Source: Alphaproteobacteria bacterium LSUCC0684
GTDB taxonomy: Bacteria > Pseudomonadota > Alphaproteobacteria > Puniceispirillales > UBA1172
Assembly (NCBI GenBank): GCA_041228335.1
Contig: CP166130.1
Location: 954,638-1,018,637 of the forward strand
Direction: 5' to 3'
Length of the DNA stretch: 64,000 bases
Position 1 is the stretch's first letter, and each line of letters starts with the position of its first letter. The position numbers and the translations under genes were made by a program. The notes under the pieces are model-generated. The model did no database searches, was not told where the DNA came from, and saw nothing but the letters and a program-made list of their open reading frames with translations. Shown in pieces: positions 10,290 through 18,807 of this stretch.

Positions 10290-10646
10290 ATGGCACGAGT
10301 TACTTCCGGAACGACGGCTAAAGCCCGTCATGACAAGGTCATCAAGGCCGCCAAAGGCTATTATGGTCGTCGCAAGAACGTCTTTCGCGTCGCCAAGCAG
10401 GCCGTGGACAAGGCCCGTCAATATGCGTATCGCGATCGCCGGGTCCGCAAGCGTGAAATGCGCGCCCTCTGGATCCAGCGTATCAATGCGGCCGTGCGCC
10501 TGCATGGCATGAGCTATTCCCAGTTCATCAACGGGATCAAATCCGCTGGTATTGAGATGGATCGCAAGGTGCTCGCAGATCTGGCTGTTCGTGAGCCGCA
10601 GGTTTTTGCCAGCATCGTTGATCAGGCCCGTAGCGCCGCCAAGTAG
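10290..10646 (+). CDS. rplT: 50S ribosomal protein L20
   Basis: A 118-residue L20, an early 23S rRNA assembly protein; in enterobacteria it also represses its own operon. The family signature [13 protein letters not shown] is at residues 21-33, followed by the globular C-domain ([19 protein letters not shown]). A strong AGGAG Shine-Dalgarno precedes the ATG. Confidence 0.97.
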   Translation: MARVTSGTTAKARHDKVIKAAKGYYGRRKNVFRVAKQAVDKARQYAYRDRRVRKREMRALWIQRINAAVRLHGMSYSQFINGIKSAGIEMDRKVLADLAVREPQVFASIVDQARSAAK

Positions 10647-10657
10647 AGGCGCAGGCC

Positions 10658-11740
10658 ATGGCTTTGCCGGACCCGTCCGCACTTAAAGACAAGACTCTTG
10701 GCGCAATCGAGGCTGCGGAAAGCCTTGATGCGCTTGAGAGCCTTCGTATCGAAGCGCTTGGCAAGAAGAGCAGCGTATCACTGGCCATGAAAGAACTTGG
10801 CCAGATTGATGCCGAAGCAAGGCGTGAGGCAGGGCAGGCGCTGAACGCGATCAAGACCGAAATCAGCGATGCCATCGACAAGCGCAAGGCCGAGCTTTCT
10901 CTTAAGGCCCTTGATGCCCGTCTGGCCAAGGAAAAGGTTGATGTCAGCCTGGCGCCGCGGCCCGAAGCCGAAGGCCGCATTCACCCGCTTTCCCGCACGC
11001 TTGAAGAGATCACCGCGATCTTTGCGGAAATGGGCTTCACCGTGGCCGAAGGTCCGGATATTGAAAGCGATTACTACAATTTTACCGCGCTTAATATCCC
11101 GCCCGAACATCCGGCAAGGCAGGAACATGATACCTTCTATCTGACCCCCGATGATGAAGGCCGCCGCAAGGTCCTCCGGACTCATACGTCACCGGTGCAG
11201 ATCCGCACCATGGAAGCGATCAAGCCTCCGATCCGTATCATCGCTCCCGGGCGCACCTATCGCTCTGATCATGACGCGACCCATTCGCCCATGTTCCACC
11301 AATGTGAAGGTCTGGTCATCGGCAAGGATATTCATATGGGGCATCTCAAGGGTTGCCTGATTGATTTCTGCCGGGCCTTTTTCGGTGTTGATGATCTGCC
11401 GGTCCGTTTCCGGCCGTCGTATTTCCCCTTCACGGAGCCGTCGGCGGAAGTCGATATCGGCTGCACCCGTGAAGGTGGTGGGCTCAAGATCGGCGCTGGT
11501 GATGACTGGCTTGAAATCCTGGGCAGCGGCATGGTCAATCCCCGGGTGCTGGAAAATTGCGGCATTGATCCGAACGAATATCAGGGCTTTGCCTTCGGCA
11601 TGGGGCTTGAGCGGATTGCCATGCTCAAATACGGTATTCCCGATCTCAGGCCATTCTATGACAGCGATCTGCGCTGGATGCGCCATTACGGCTTCCTGCC
11701 GTTTGATCCGCCTTCGATCCATCTCGGGCTGGAGGCGTAG
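10658..11740 (+). CDS. pheS: Phenylalanyl-tRNA synthetase alpha subunit
   Basis: The 360-residue catalytic subunit of the alpha2-beta2 enzyme. It has an N-terminal coiled-coil arm (about residues 1-90), then the class II core: motif 1 near PLSRTLEEI, motif 2 around [16 protein letters not shown], and motif 3 [14 protein letters not shown] near residue 310. It begins 11 nt after rplT and its stop codon directly abuts the pheT start (TAG-ATG), suggesting translational coupling. Confidence 0.97.
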   Translation: MALPDPSALKDKTLGAIEAAESLDALESLRIEALGKKSSVSLAMKELGQIDAEARREAGQALNAIKTEISDAIDKRKAELSLKALDARLAKEKVDVSLAPRPEAEGRIHPLSRTLEEITAIFAEMGFTVAEGPDIESDYYNFTALNIPPEHPARQEHDTFYLTPDDEGRRKVLRTHTSPVQIRTMEAIKPPIRIIAPGRTYRSDHDATHSPMFHQCEGLVIGKDIHMGHLKGCLIDFCRAFFGVDDLPVRFRPSYFPFTEPSAEVDIGCTREGGGLKIGAGDDWLEILGSGMVNPRVLENCGIDPNEYQGFAFGMGLERIAMLKYGIPDLRPFYDSDLRWMRHYGFLPFDPPSIHLGLEA

Positions 11741-14146
11741 ATGAAGTTCACCTGGAGATGGCTGAAAGATCACCTTGAAACAGATCACGACATGGCTTCC
11801 GTTCTGGATGCCCTGCCCATGCTCGGGCTTGAGGTTGAGAGTGTCGAGGACAAGGGCGAGGCACTGGCACCCTTTACCATCGCCCGGATAATCAGGGCTG
11901 AAAAGCATCCCAATGCCGACAGTCTCCGATGCTGCACGGTTGATACAGGTCAGGGCACGGTTGAGGTGGTCTGCGGTGCGCCCAACGCAAAAGCCGGACT
12001 TGTCGGCGTGTTTGCGCCGGTCGGGGCATATGTTCCCGGTATCGATGTCACCCTGACGGAAGCTGAAATTCGCGGCGTCAAATCCAGCGGCATGATGTGC
12101 TCCGAGCGTGAGATGATGCTCTCGGATGAACATGACGGCATTATCGAACTTGCCGGTGATGCCCCGATAGGCACCTCTTTTGCAGCTTTTGCCGGACTTG
12201 ATGATCCGGTGATCGAGATTGCCATCACACCCAATCGAGCGGATTGCCTTGGTGTGCGTGGCATTGCCCGTGATCTTGCCGCTGCCGGACTGGGGCATCT
12301 CAAGCCGCTTGCAGAGGTAAAGCTGGAGTCGAGGGCGCCAGGCCGGATTTCCTGGCTCATCGATCTGCCGCCGGATCAGGTGCATCTGGCGCCACGCGTC
12401 GCGGGGCGGACATTTGCCGGTGTCCGCAATGGCGATGCGCCGGCCTGGATGCAGCAGCGATTGAATGCCGTGGGGCAACGCCCCATTTCAGCCCTTGTTG
12501 ATATCACCAACTACGTGATGATTGATCTGGGCCGACCCCTTCATGCCTATGATATCGACAAGATCAAAGGGGATACCCTGACAATCCGCCTGGGCCGTGA
12601 TGGCGAGACGGTGGAAGCGCTGAATGAGAAAACCTACAACCTTGATGAAACGATGCTTGTCATTGGCGATGCGGACGGCGCTGACGATCTGGCAGGGATC
12701 ATGGGTGGCCAGCGCACCGGCGTCTCCGATGGCACCACCAACATGTTTCTTGAAATGGCGGTGTTCGATCCGATCAGCGTCGCTGCCACCGGCCGCAAGC
12801 TGAATATCCATTCCGATGCACGCTACCGCTTTGAACGCGGTCTTGACGTCACCACGCCGGATTGGGCGATGGATTACGTCTCGGCGCTGGTGATCGATAT
12901 ATGTGGGGGTGAGGCCAGTGCCGTTGAACTGGCTGGACCGGGAGCAGGCTGGCAACGTCAGATAACCCTCCGGCCTGCGCGCACCGAAGCCCTCACCGGG
13001 GTGGTGGTGGCGCCGGCAAGGCAGGCGAGCATCCTTGAAGATCTTGGGTTTGATGTGCGGCAGGAGTCAGCGGAAAAATGGCAGGTATCTCCGCCGCCAT
13101 GGCGCGGCGATATCGTCGGTGAAGCTGATCTTGTCGAAGAGATTGTGCGCATCGAAGGTTTCGATGCCATTCCTGAGGTTGCACTGCCGCGCCTTGCTGT
13201 TGTCAGTCAACCGGCGGTCAACACAGCCCAGAAGCGGCCTCATACCATCCGCCGCCTGCTTGCTGGCCGCGGGATGATGGAAGCCGTCACTTTCTCCTTC
13301 CTTGATGCCGGAACGGCGGCCAGATTTGGCGGTGGGCAGGAGTCGTTGACGCTGGTCAACCCCATCAGCACGGATCTGTCGGTCATGCGGCCATCCATCC
13401 TGCCAAATCTTCTGGCGGCGCTTTCCCGCAACACCGCCCGTGGCGAGGCTGATGCCGCGATTTTTGAAGTCGGACCGGTATTTCCGGGCGACGGCCCCGA
13501 TGATCAGCGGACACATGCGACCGGCATACGCCTTGGCATGACATCTCCGCGGGAATGGACAGGCTCGGCCCGGCAAGTGGACTGGAGCGATGCCAAGGCA
13601 GATGCCATGGCCATACTTTCAGCTCTTGGCATCAACACGGCCAGCCTTCAAACAGTAGCGGAAGCCCCCGGCTGGTATCATCCCGGGCAGTCAGGGTCAC
13701 TCTGCCAGGGCCGAAAAGTGCTGGCAACATTCGGGACACTCCACCCGTCATTGCTTGAAGACTATGATCTCAAAGGTCCGGCGGTAGCATTTGACCTCAC
13801 GCTCGAAGATATCATGCTGCCCAAATCAAAAGGTCCGGCCCGGCCGCTTGCCGCGCTGCCTCCTTATCAGGCGGTTCAGCGTGATTTTGCTTTCGTGGTG
13901 GATCAGGATATGAGTGCTGAGCAGCTTCTTCGCGCCATGAAAGGCGCAGGAAAGCCTCTTCCCGTCGATGCGATCGTCTTTGATGTCTATCAGGGCAAAG
14001 GCATTCCTGAAGGCCGGAAATCCATTGCGGTTCAGGTTACGCTCCAGCCGACCAGGGGCACCCTGACCGAAGAGGAAATCGAAACTGTCTCCGATGCGAT
14101 TATCGCGGCAGTAGCCAGGCACTGCGGTGGCAGCCTCAGATCCTGA
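11741..14146 (+). CDS. pheT: Phenylalanyl-tRNA synthetase beta subunit
   Basis: The 801-residue partner of PheS. Domains in order: tRNA-binding OB-like domain (about 39-150, with GVKSSGMMCSEREM), the B3/B4 editing domain (NYVMIDLGRPLHAYD), the B5 DNA-binding-like domain, the inactive catalytic-like core, and the C-terminal FDX-ACB anticodon-binding domain (from about 710, PPYQAVQRDFAFVVD). The length is typical. It converges on leuA, whose stop lies 46 nt downstream. Confidence 0.96.
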   Translation: MKFTWRWLKDHLETDHDMASVLDALPMLGLEVESVEDKGEALAPFTIARIIRAEKHPNADSLRCCTVDTGQGTVEVVCGAPNAKAGLVGVFAPVGAYVPGIDVTLTEAEIRGVKSSGMMCSEREMMLSDEHDGIIELAGDAPIGTSFAAFAGLDDPVIEIAITPNRADCLGVRGIARDLAAAGLGHLKPLAEVKLESRAPGRISWLIDLPPDQVHLAPRVAGRTFAGVRNGDAPAWMQQRLNAVGQRPISALVDITNYVMIDLGRPLHAYDIDKIKGDTLTIRLGRDGETVEALNEKTYNLDETMLVIGDADGADDLAGIMGGQRTGVSDGTTNMFLEMAVFDPISVAATGRKLNIHSDARYRFERGLDVTTPDWAMDYVSALVIDICGGEASAVELAGPGAGWQRQITLRPARTEALTGVVVAPARQASILEDLGFDVRQESAEKWQVSPPPWRGDIVGEADLVEEIVRIEGFDAIPEVALPRLAVVSQPAVNTAQKRPHTIRRLLAGRGMMEAVTFSFLDAGTAARFGGGQESLTLVNPISTDLSVMRPSILPNLLAALSRNTARGEADAAIFEVGPVFPGDGPDDQRTHATGIRLGMTSPREWTGSARQVDWSDAKADAMAILSALGINTASLQTVAEAPGWYHPGQSGSLCQGRKVLATFGTLHPSLLEDYDLKGPAVAFDLTLEDIMLPKSKGPARPLAALPPYQAVQRDFAFVVDQDMSAEQLLRAMKGAGKPLPVDAIVFDVYQGKGIPEGRKSIAVQVTLQPTRGTLTEEEIETVSDAIIAAVARHCGGSLRS

Positions 14147-14192
14147 TTGCGCATCCGAGGCTGTTTTCCATCCTGTCGGCTGATGAATGTGT

Positions 14193-15893
14193 CTAGGCCA
14201 GCATACGGTTGATTGCCGAAATCACTGCCTTGATCGGGGCTTTGGTGATAGAGGTATCAATCCCTGCACCAAAGACGCTTTGGCCTTTATCATCGGGAAC
14301 ATGAAGCTCAACATAGGCCGCTGCCTCGGCTTTTGAGGTGGCGCTCCTCGTGTTCTGGCCAAAATCCGCAAGCCTGAAGCGAAGATCAAAGGTTTTCCGC
14401 ATCCCTTCAACAAAAGCGGATATCGGACCATTGCCCTGGGCGGTGAAGGTCACATCTTCTCCGTTATGGCGGATGGTTGCCGTCACCATTTCCATCTCAC
14501 CGCCACGGCTGACTTTCTGGCTTTCAAAACTGACGAGGCTGAATGGTGTTTTCAGTTCAAGATATTCTTTTGAGAAAATCTCAAAGATATCCTTGCTGGT
14601 GATTTCCTTGCCGCTGGAATCGGCTACTTTCTGGACCGCTTTGCTGAGCTCGATCTCCGCACCTCGAGGCAGGCGGATGTGATGATCGACTTCAAGAAGA
14701 TAGGCAACCCCGCCTTTTCCGGATTGGGAGTTCACCCGGATGATGGCTTCAAAGGTGCGGCCGATATCGCCCGGATCAACCGGCAGATAGGGAACCTCCC
14801 AATAGGATTCGTTCGACTTTGCAATGGCGTCCATGCCTTTGCGGATCGCATCCTGGTGACTGCCGGAGAAAGCGGTATGCACAAGAGAGCCAGCATAGGG
14901 ATGTCGTGGATGAACAGGCAACTGGTTGCAGTATTCAGCTGTCTCGATCAGGTGATTGATATTGGAGAAATCAAGCCTCGGATTGACCCCTTGCGTCATC
15001 ATGTTGAGCCCAAGCGTGATGATATCGACATTTCCGGTACGCTCACCATTGCCGAAGAGCGTGCCTTCGACGCGATCTCCCCCGGCCATGAGGCCAAGTT
15101 CTGTTGCCGCAACGCCGGTACCGCGATCATTATGCGGGTGCAGTGAGAGGATGAGGCTGTCACGGCGGGTGAACTGCCCGGACATCCATTCAATCTGATC
15201 GGCATAGATATTGGGCGTCGACATTTCCACTGTCGCAGGCAGGTTGATAATCGTCCGGTTCTCCGGGGTTGGCTGCCAGACATCCATCACGGCTTCACAA
15301 ACTTCAAGAGCGTAATCAAGCTCCGTGCCGGTAAAGGATTCAGGTGAATACTGGAGTTGAAGACGCGTGCCTTCAAGGCGGCTGATGCGGTCTGCAACCA
15401 TTTTCGCCCCGTCAACGGCGATCTGCTTGACCCCGGCCCGGTCTTCCCGGAAGACTACCCGACGTTGCAGGGTTGAGGTCGAATTATAGATATGGAGAAT
15501 GGCGTTTTTTGACCCTTTGATCGCATCAAAGGTGGCGTCAACGAGATGCTCTCGTGCCTGGGTGAGCACCTGAATGCTCACATCATCAGGAATATGGTCA
15601 CCTTCAATCAGTTCACGGCAGAAGTTGAAATCAGTCTCGGAAGCAGCAGGGAAGCCAACCTCGATTTCCTTGAACCCCATTTCAACCAGCAGGTTGAACA
15701 TGGCCATCTTGCGGGCGCTGTCCATGGGTTCGATCAGCGCCTGATTGCCATCACGAAGATCAACGCTGCACCAGATGGGGGCCTCGGTGATGGTTTTGCC
15801 CGGCCAGTTGCGGCTGCCGAGGTCAACCGGCTCATAGGGTTTGTATTTCCTGTAAGCGGTGTAGTTTGGGGATCGATCCGTTGGATGTGTCAT
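14193..15893 (-). CDS. leuA: 2-isopropylmalate synthase, type 2 (long form)
   Basis: First committed step of leucine synthesis: acetyl-CoA plus 2-oxoisovalerate to 2-isopropylmalate. The 566 residues match the longer LeuA class found in actinobacteria, fungi and many alphaproteobacteria. The TIM barrel contains the DLRDGNQAL metal/catalytic motif, the HPHNDRGTG metal-binding histidines and GNGERTGNVD. The C-terminal regulatory dimer domain (feedback by leucine in the family) covers about residues 430-566. A Leu-rich leader ORF lies 57 nt upstream. It is convergent with pheT. Confidence 0.95.
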   Translation of the reverse strand: MTHPTDRSPNYTAYRKYKPYEPVDLGSRNWPGKTITEAPIWCSVDLRDGNQALIEPMDSARKMAMFNLLVEMGFKEIEVGFPAASETDFNFCRELIEGDHIPDDVSIQVLTQAREHLVDATFDAIKGSKNAILHIYNSTSTLQRRVVFREDRAGVKQIAVDGAKMVADRISRLEGTRLQLQYSPESFTGTELDYALEVCEAVMDVWQPTPENRTIINLPATVEMSTPNIYADQIEWMSGQFTRRDSLILSLHPHNDRGTGVAATELGLMAGGDRVEGTLFGNGERTGNVDIITLGLNMMTQGVNPRLDFSNINHLIETAEYCNQLPVHPRHPYAGSLVHTAFSGSHQDAIRKGMDAIAKSNESYWEVPYLPVDPGDIGRTFEAIIRVNSQSGKGGVAYLLEVDHHIRLPRGAEIELSKAVQKVADSSGKEITSKDIFEIFSKEYLELKTPFSLVSFESQKVSRGGEMEMVTATIRHNGEDVTFTAQGNGPISAFVEGMRKTFDLRFRLADFGQNTRSATSKAEAAAYVELHVPDDKGQSVFGAGIDTSITKAPIKAVISAINRMLA

Positions 15894-15950
15894 GATGAAG
15901 CTCTGTTGTTTTTGTTGCGGATGCCTTAATGGCGCGGCAATATCCCGACC

Positions 15951-16022
15951 CTAGCCCTTTGCAGCAGCGAGAGCCGGGCACAAAAGTCGTAGGTTCAGCA
16001 TGATCTTCATCAAGATGCTCAT
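15951..16022 (-). CDS. Candidate leuA leader peptide (Leu-rich, 23 aa)
   Basis: A 24-codon ORF on the leuA strand, beginning MSILMKIMLNLRLL and ending AAAKG-stop. It holds six Leu codons in 23 (TTG, CTG, CTA, CTT, TTG, CTC), four of them within seven codons. It ends 57 nt before the leuA ATG. Its first codons fold into a stem-loop (AGCATCTT with AAGATCATGCT, about 15997-16019). Ribosome stalling on Leu codons is the known logic of leu attenuators. I see no clear U-tract terminator before leuA, so control might act on leuA translation instead. Family membership is inference. Confidence 0.4.
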   Translation of the reverse strand: MSILMKIMLNLRLLCPALAAAKG

Positions 16023-16120
16023 GCCTTTTTCTAAGGCAAGTCGGCCATGGTGGTCAAGTCAATTGGTTCTAGGGGTAAAGGCGGCTGTTTACCATACTTA
16101 GGTAAAATCCATCGATAGCG

Positions 16121-16126
16121 TGTCAA
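16121..16126 (-). promoter_or_regulatory. Possible -35 element upstream of the leuA leader
   Basis: A perfect TTGACA on the minus strand lies about 100 nt upstream of the leader ORF. No good -10 appears at 16-18 nt; the best AT-rich match is about 20 nt away. This 300-nt gap between leuA and lepA must hold divergent promoters, but the rest of it shows nothing clear. Confidence 0.25.
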
Positions 16127-16206
16127 TCTGGCAGTTGCAACTGATCGTGCTACGCCTTATGTAGGATGGAAGCAAACGCAGCTTTTATCCAGTATCGGTG
16201 GTCTCA

Positions 16207-18009
16207 ATGACACATCTTTCCCATATCAGGAATTTTGCGATTATCGCGCATATTGATCACGGTAAGTCAACGCTTGCCGATCGTCTTATCCAGCAATGCG
16301 GTGGTCTGACTGATCGCGAGATGAAAGAACAGGTCCTTGATAACATGGAACTGGAACGTGAGCGCGGAATAACGATCAAGGCCCAGACGGTGCGGCTTAA
16401 ATACAACGCCAAGAATGGTGAGACCTACATCATCAACCTGATGGATACACCGGGACATGTGGATTTCGCCTATGAGGTTTCACGGTCTCTAGATGCCTGC
16501 GAAGGCTCGGTGCTGGTCGTCGACGCATCCCAGGGCGTTGAGGCCCAGACTCTGGCCAATGTCTACCAGGCCATCGACGTTGATCATGAGATTGTTCCCG
16601 TCTTGAACAAGATTGATCTTCCCGCCGCCGAGCCGGATCGTGTCCGTGCCCAGATCGAAGATGTGATCGGCCTTGATGCCAGTGATGCCATCGAGGTTTC
16701 GGCCAAGACAGGGCAGGGGATTGAAGATGTTCTTGAAGCGCTGGTCCATCGCCTGCCGCCGCCGGAAGGAGATGTCGATGCGCCGCTCAAGGCCATGCTT
16801 GTGGACAGCTGGTATGATTCCTATCTCGGTGTCATGACTCTGGTAAGGGTCAAGGATGGCATCCTCAAAAAGGGAATGAAGGTACGCATGATGGCGTCAG
16901 GTGCGGTCCATACGGTTGAGCGTGTTGGCTTTTTCTGCCCTAAACCTGAAGTGACCGACAGCCTTGGCCCGGGCGAGATCGGATTTATCAATGCCGGTAT
17001 CAAGACGGTTTCAGATGCAAAAATCGGAGATACACTTACCGATGACCGACGTCCCGCATCAGAAGCCCTGCCCGGGTTCAAACCTTCGATTTCGGTGGTT
17101 TTTTGCGGGTTGTTTCCTCTTGATGCCGGAGAATTCGGTGATCTGCGTGATGCGCTTGAAAAGCTCAGCCTCAATGACAGTTCCTTTTCCTTTGAGGCCG
17201 AAACATCCGCGGCGCTCGGGTTCGGGTTCCGTTGCGGCTTCCTCGGCTTGCTTCACATGGAGATCATTCGCGAGCGCCTGATGCGTGAATTCAATCTTGA
17301 GCTTATCGCCACGGCGCCTTCGGTTGTGTACCGGATCAACATGACCGATGGATCCAGCCGTGAGCTGCACAATCCGGCGGATATGCCTGAAGTAACCAAG
17401 ATCAAAAGTATTGAAGAGCCATGGATTGAAGCCACCATCATGACGCCGGATGAGTTTCTTGGCCCGGTGCTCACCCTTTGCACTGAACGTCGCGGCGAGC
17501 AGGTCAACCTCACCTATGCAGGATCAAGGGCGATGGTTGTCTACCGGTTGCCGCTCAACGAGGTGGTGTTTGATTTCTATGACCGGCTGAAATCCGTAAC
17601 CAAGGGTTACGCTTCGCTGGACTACCAGATCTCGGATTACAGGGAAGGTGACCTTGTGAAGGTTTCGATATTGGTGAATTCCGATCCGGTTGATGCGCTG
17701 GCCATGATCGTTCATCGGGAACAGGCTGAACATCGCGGCCGGGCTATCTGCTCAAGGCTGAAAGACCTGATCCCGCGGCAGTTGTTCAAGATTGCTCTTC
17801 AGGCAGCCATTGGCGGCAAGGTCATCGCCCGTGAGACCGTTGGCGCTCTCCGCAAGGATGTGACGGCCAAATGTTATGGTGGCGATATCAGCCGGAAAAA
17901 GAAACTCCTTGAAAAGCAGAAGGAAGGCAAGAAGAGGATGCGCCAGTTCGGCAATGTCGATATCCCGCAGACAGCCTTCCTCGAAGCGCTGAAAATGGGA
18001 GATAACTAG
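16207..18009 (+). CDS. lepA: Elongation factor 4 (LepA) GTPase
   Basis: A ribosome-bound translational GTPase that affects initiation and back-translocation. It is 600 residues from the ATG at 16207; an in-frame GTG at 16198 is an alternative. G1 is AHIDHGKS, G3 DTPGH, G4 NKID. The EF-G-like domains follow, with the LepA-specific C-terminal domain ending in [19 protein letters not shown]. The start chosen gives the family-typical [19 protein letters not shown]. The stop codon overlaps the convergent membrane-protein gene by four bases. Confidence 0.97.
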   Translation: MTHLSHIRNFAIIAHIDHGKSTLADRLIQQCGGLTDREMKEQVLDNMELERERGITIKAQTVRLKYNAKNGETYIINLMDTPGHVDFAYEVSRSLDACEGSVLVVDASQGVEAQTLANVYQAIDVDHEIVPVLNKIDLPAAEPDRVRAQIEDVIGLDASDAIEVSAKTGQGIEDVLEALVHRLPPPEGDVDAPLKAMLVDSWYDSYLGVMTLVRVKDGILKKGMKVRMMASGAVHTVERVGFFCPKPEVTDSLGPGEIGFINAGIKTVSDAKIGDTLTDDRRPASEALPGFKPSISVVFCGLFPLDAGEFGDLRDALEKLSLNDSSFSFEAETSAALGFGFRCGFLGLLHMEIIRERLMREFNLELIATAPSVVYRINMTDGSSRELHNPADMPEVTKIKSIEEPWIEATIMTPDEFLGPVLTLCTERRGEQVNLTYAGSRAMVVYRLPLNEVVFDFYDRLKSVTKGYASLDYQISDYREGDLVKVSILVNSDPVDALAMIVHREQAEHRGRAICSRLKDLIPRQLFKIALQAAIGGKVIARETVGALRKDVTAKCYGGDISRKKKLLEKQKEGKKRMRQFGNVDIPQTAFLEALKMGDN

Positions 18010-18335
18010 ACCGATCTCTTCCGCTTGAACCAGCGATGCGCCAGAATAAGCAAAAGAGACGTGATAATGAAACTTGGCGCCGCCGGCAGAACCAGAATAG
18101 ACGAGATGAAGGGATGCCATAAAAAGGGCTCGCAATTAAGCGAGACAAGCAGGCCACATGGGTCGATATAGCGGCTGATGATGCTTTCACTGACCTGCAG
18201 GCTGGTGGGTGCCCACTCATACCAGATTTCGCCGATCAGATACCAGCTTCTCCCATCATCCATGAGATCTTTTAGCATGGACGCAAGCCCAAATACCCCG
18301 AAAGTCAGACCAAGTATGCGCAGGATGAGTAACAT
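18006..18335 (-). CDS. Hypothetical two-TM membrane protein
   Basis: From the internal ATG at 18335 the product is 109 residues, with one TM helix near the start ([17 protein letters not shown]), a loop of about 45 residues containing several Trp and Tyr, and a C-terminal TM helix followed by a positive tail (RWFKRKR). The frame extends upstream to 18458 but those codons look non-coding. No family recognised. Its stop overlaps the lepA stop. Confidence 0.5.
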   Translation of the reverse strand: MLLILRILGLTFGVFGLASMLKDLMDDGRSWYLIGEIWYEWAPTSLQVSESIISRYIDPCGLLVSLNCEPFLWHPFISSILVLPAAPSFIITSLLLILAHRWFKRKRSV

Positions 18336-18463
18336 GTGTCGGATTATGGCCTCTCTGCCTTGTGTTGGCAAATCATCTTGCATGAATGTGGTAAATTTGT
18401 GCCCGGAGGGCGGTTTGCCGTTGCGCTTGTTGTCCAAGTTTTGTAAACAGATCACCACAAGAT

Positions 18464-18553
18464 GGAGAGATGGCCGAGCGGTTTAAGGCGCACGCCTGGA
18501 AAGCGTGTTGGGGTTAACGCCCCTCGGGGGTTCGAATCCCCCTCTCTCCGCCA
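18464..18553 (+). tRNA. tRNA-Ser (GGA anticodon)
   Basis: Complete cloverleaf with acceptor stem GGAGAGA/TCTCTCC, D-arm TGGCCGAGCGG, anticodon stem-loop CACGC-CTGGAAA-GCGTG reading GGA, a long class II variable arm, T-arm GGGGGTTCGAATCCCCC and encoded CCA at 18551-18553. It reads UCC/UCU serine codons. tRNA genes are common integration targets, and the RepC-like gene lies immediately downstream. Confidence 0.96.
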
Positions 18554-18652
18554 ACCCCCATCCGGGGCATAACAAGATAACAGGCTCACTCTGAGCATAG
18601 TCACAAATTACGGATGGGGTCAAGAGGAGCAGAAAAGCCCATAATTTCAAGC

Positions 18653-18680
18653 GGATAAAGAAAACCGCCCCGGAGGGCGG
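18653..18680 (-). terminator. Rho-independent-like terminator, minus strand
   Basis: CCGCCC-CGGA-GGGCGG hairpin (18665-18680). On the minus strand it is followed by TTTTCTTT, so it would stop leftward transcription coming toward the tRNA. On the plus strand no T-run follows. Confidence 0.5.
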
Positions 18681-18685
18681 CTGTC

Positions 18686-18713
18686 ATGAAAAGTAGTAAC
18701 GCACACTTTTCAT
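18686..18713. repeat. Inverted repeat upstream of the RepC-like gene
   Basis: ATGAAAAGT and ACTTTTCAT, nine-base perfect arms with a 10-nt spacer. Two direct copies of TTTTCTGAA follow at 18749-18757 and 18768-18776, 19 nt apart. The arrangement suggests an operator or a small iteron-like site for the adjacent gene (inference). Confidence 0.4.
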
Positions 18714-18807
18714 AGCACAGCTGGCTCTCATGTCAACAGAAAAATCACTTTTCTGAACGGTTTCGGTTTTTCTGAATTTGCCGAAAAAAAGGGTTCTGTA
18801 TGCAAAC

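Noticed and set aside
11189-12478. 429-codon antisense ORF across pheS/pheT
   Set aside because: Shadow of two well-defined synthetase genes.
16141-16206. lepA promoter TTGCAA-N17-TATGTA
   Set aside because: The spacing fits but the -10 matches consensus at only three positions, so it is not supported well enough to list.
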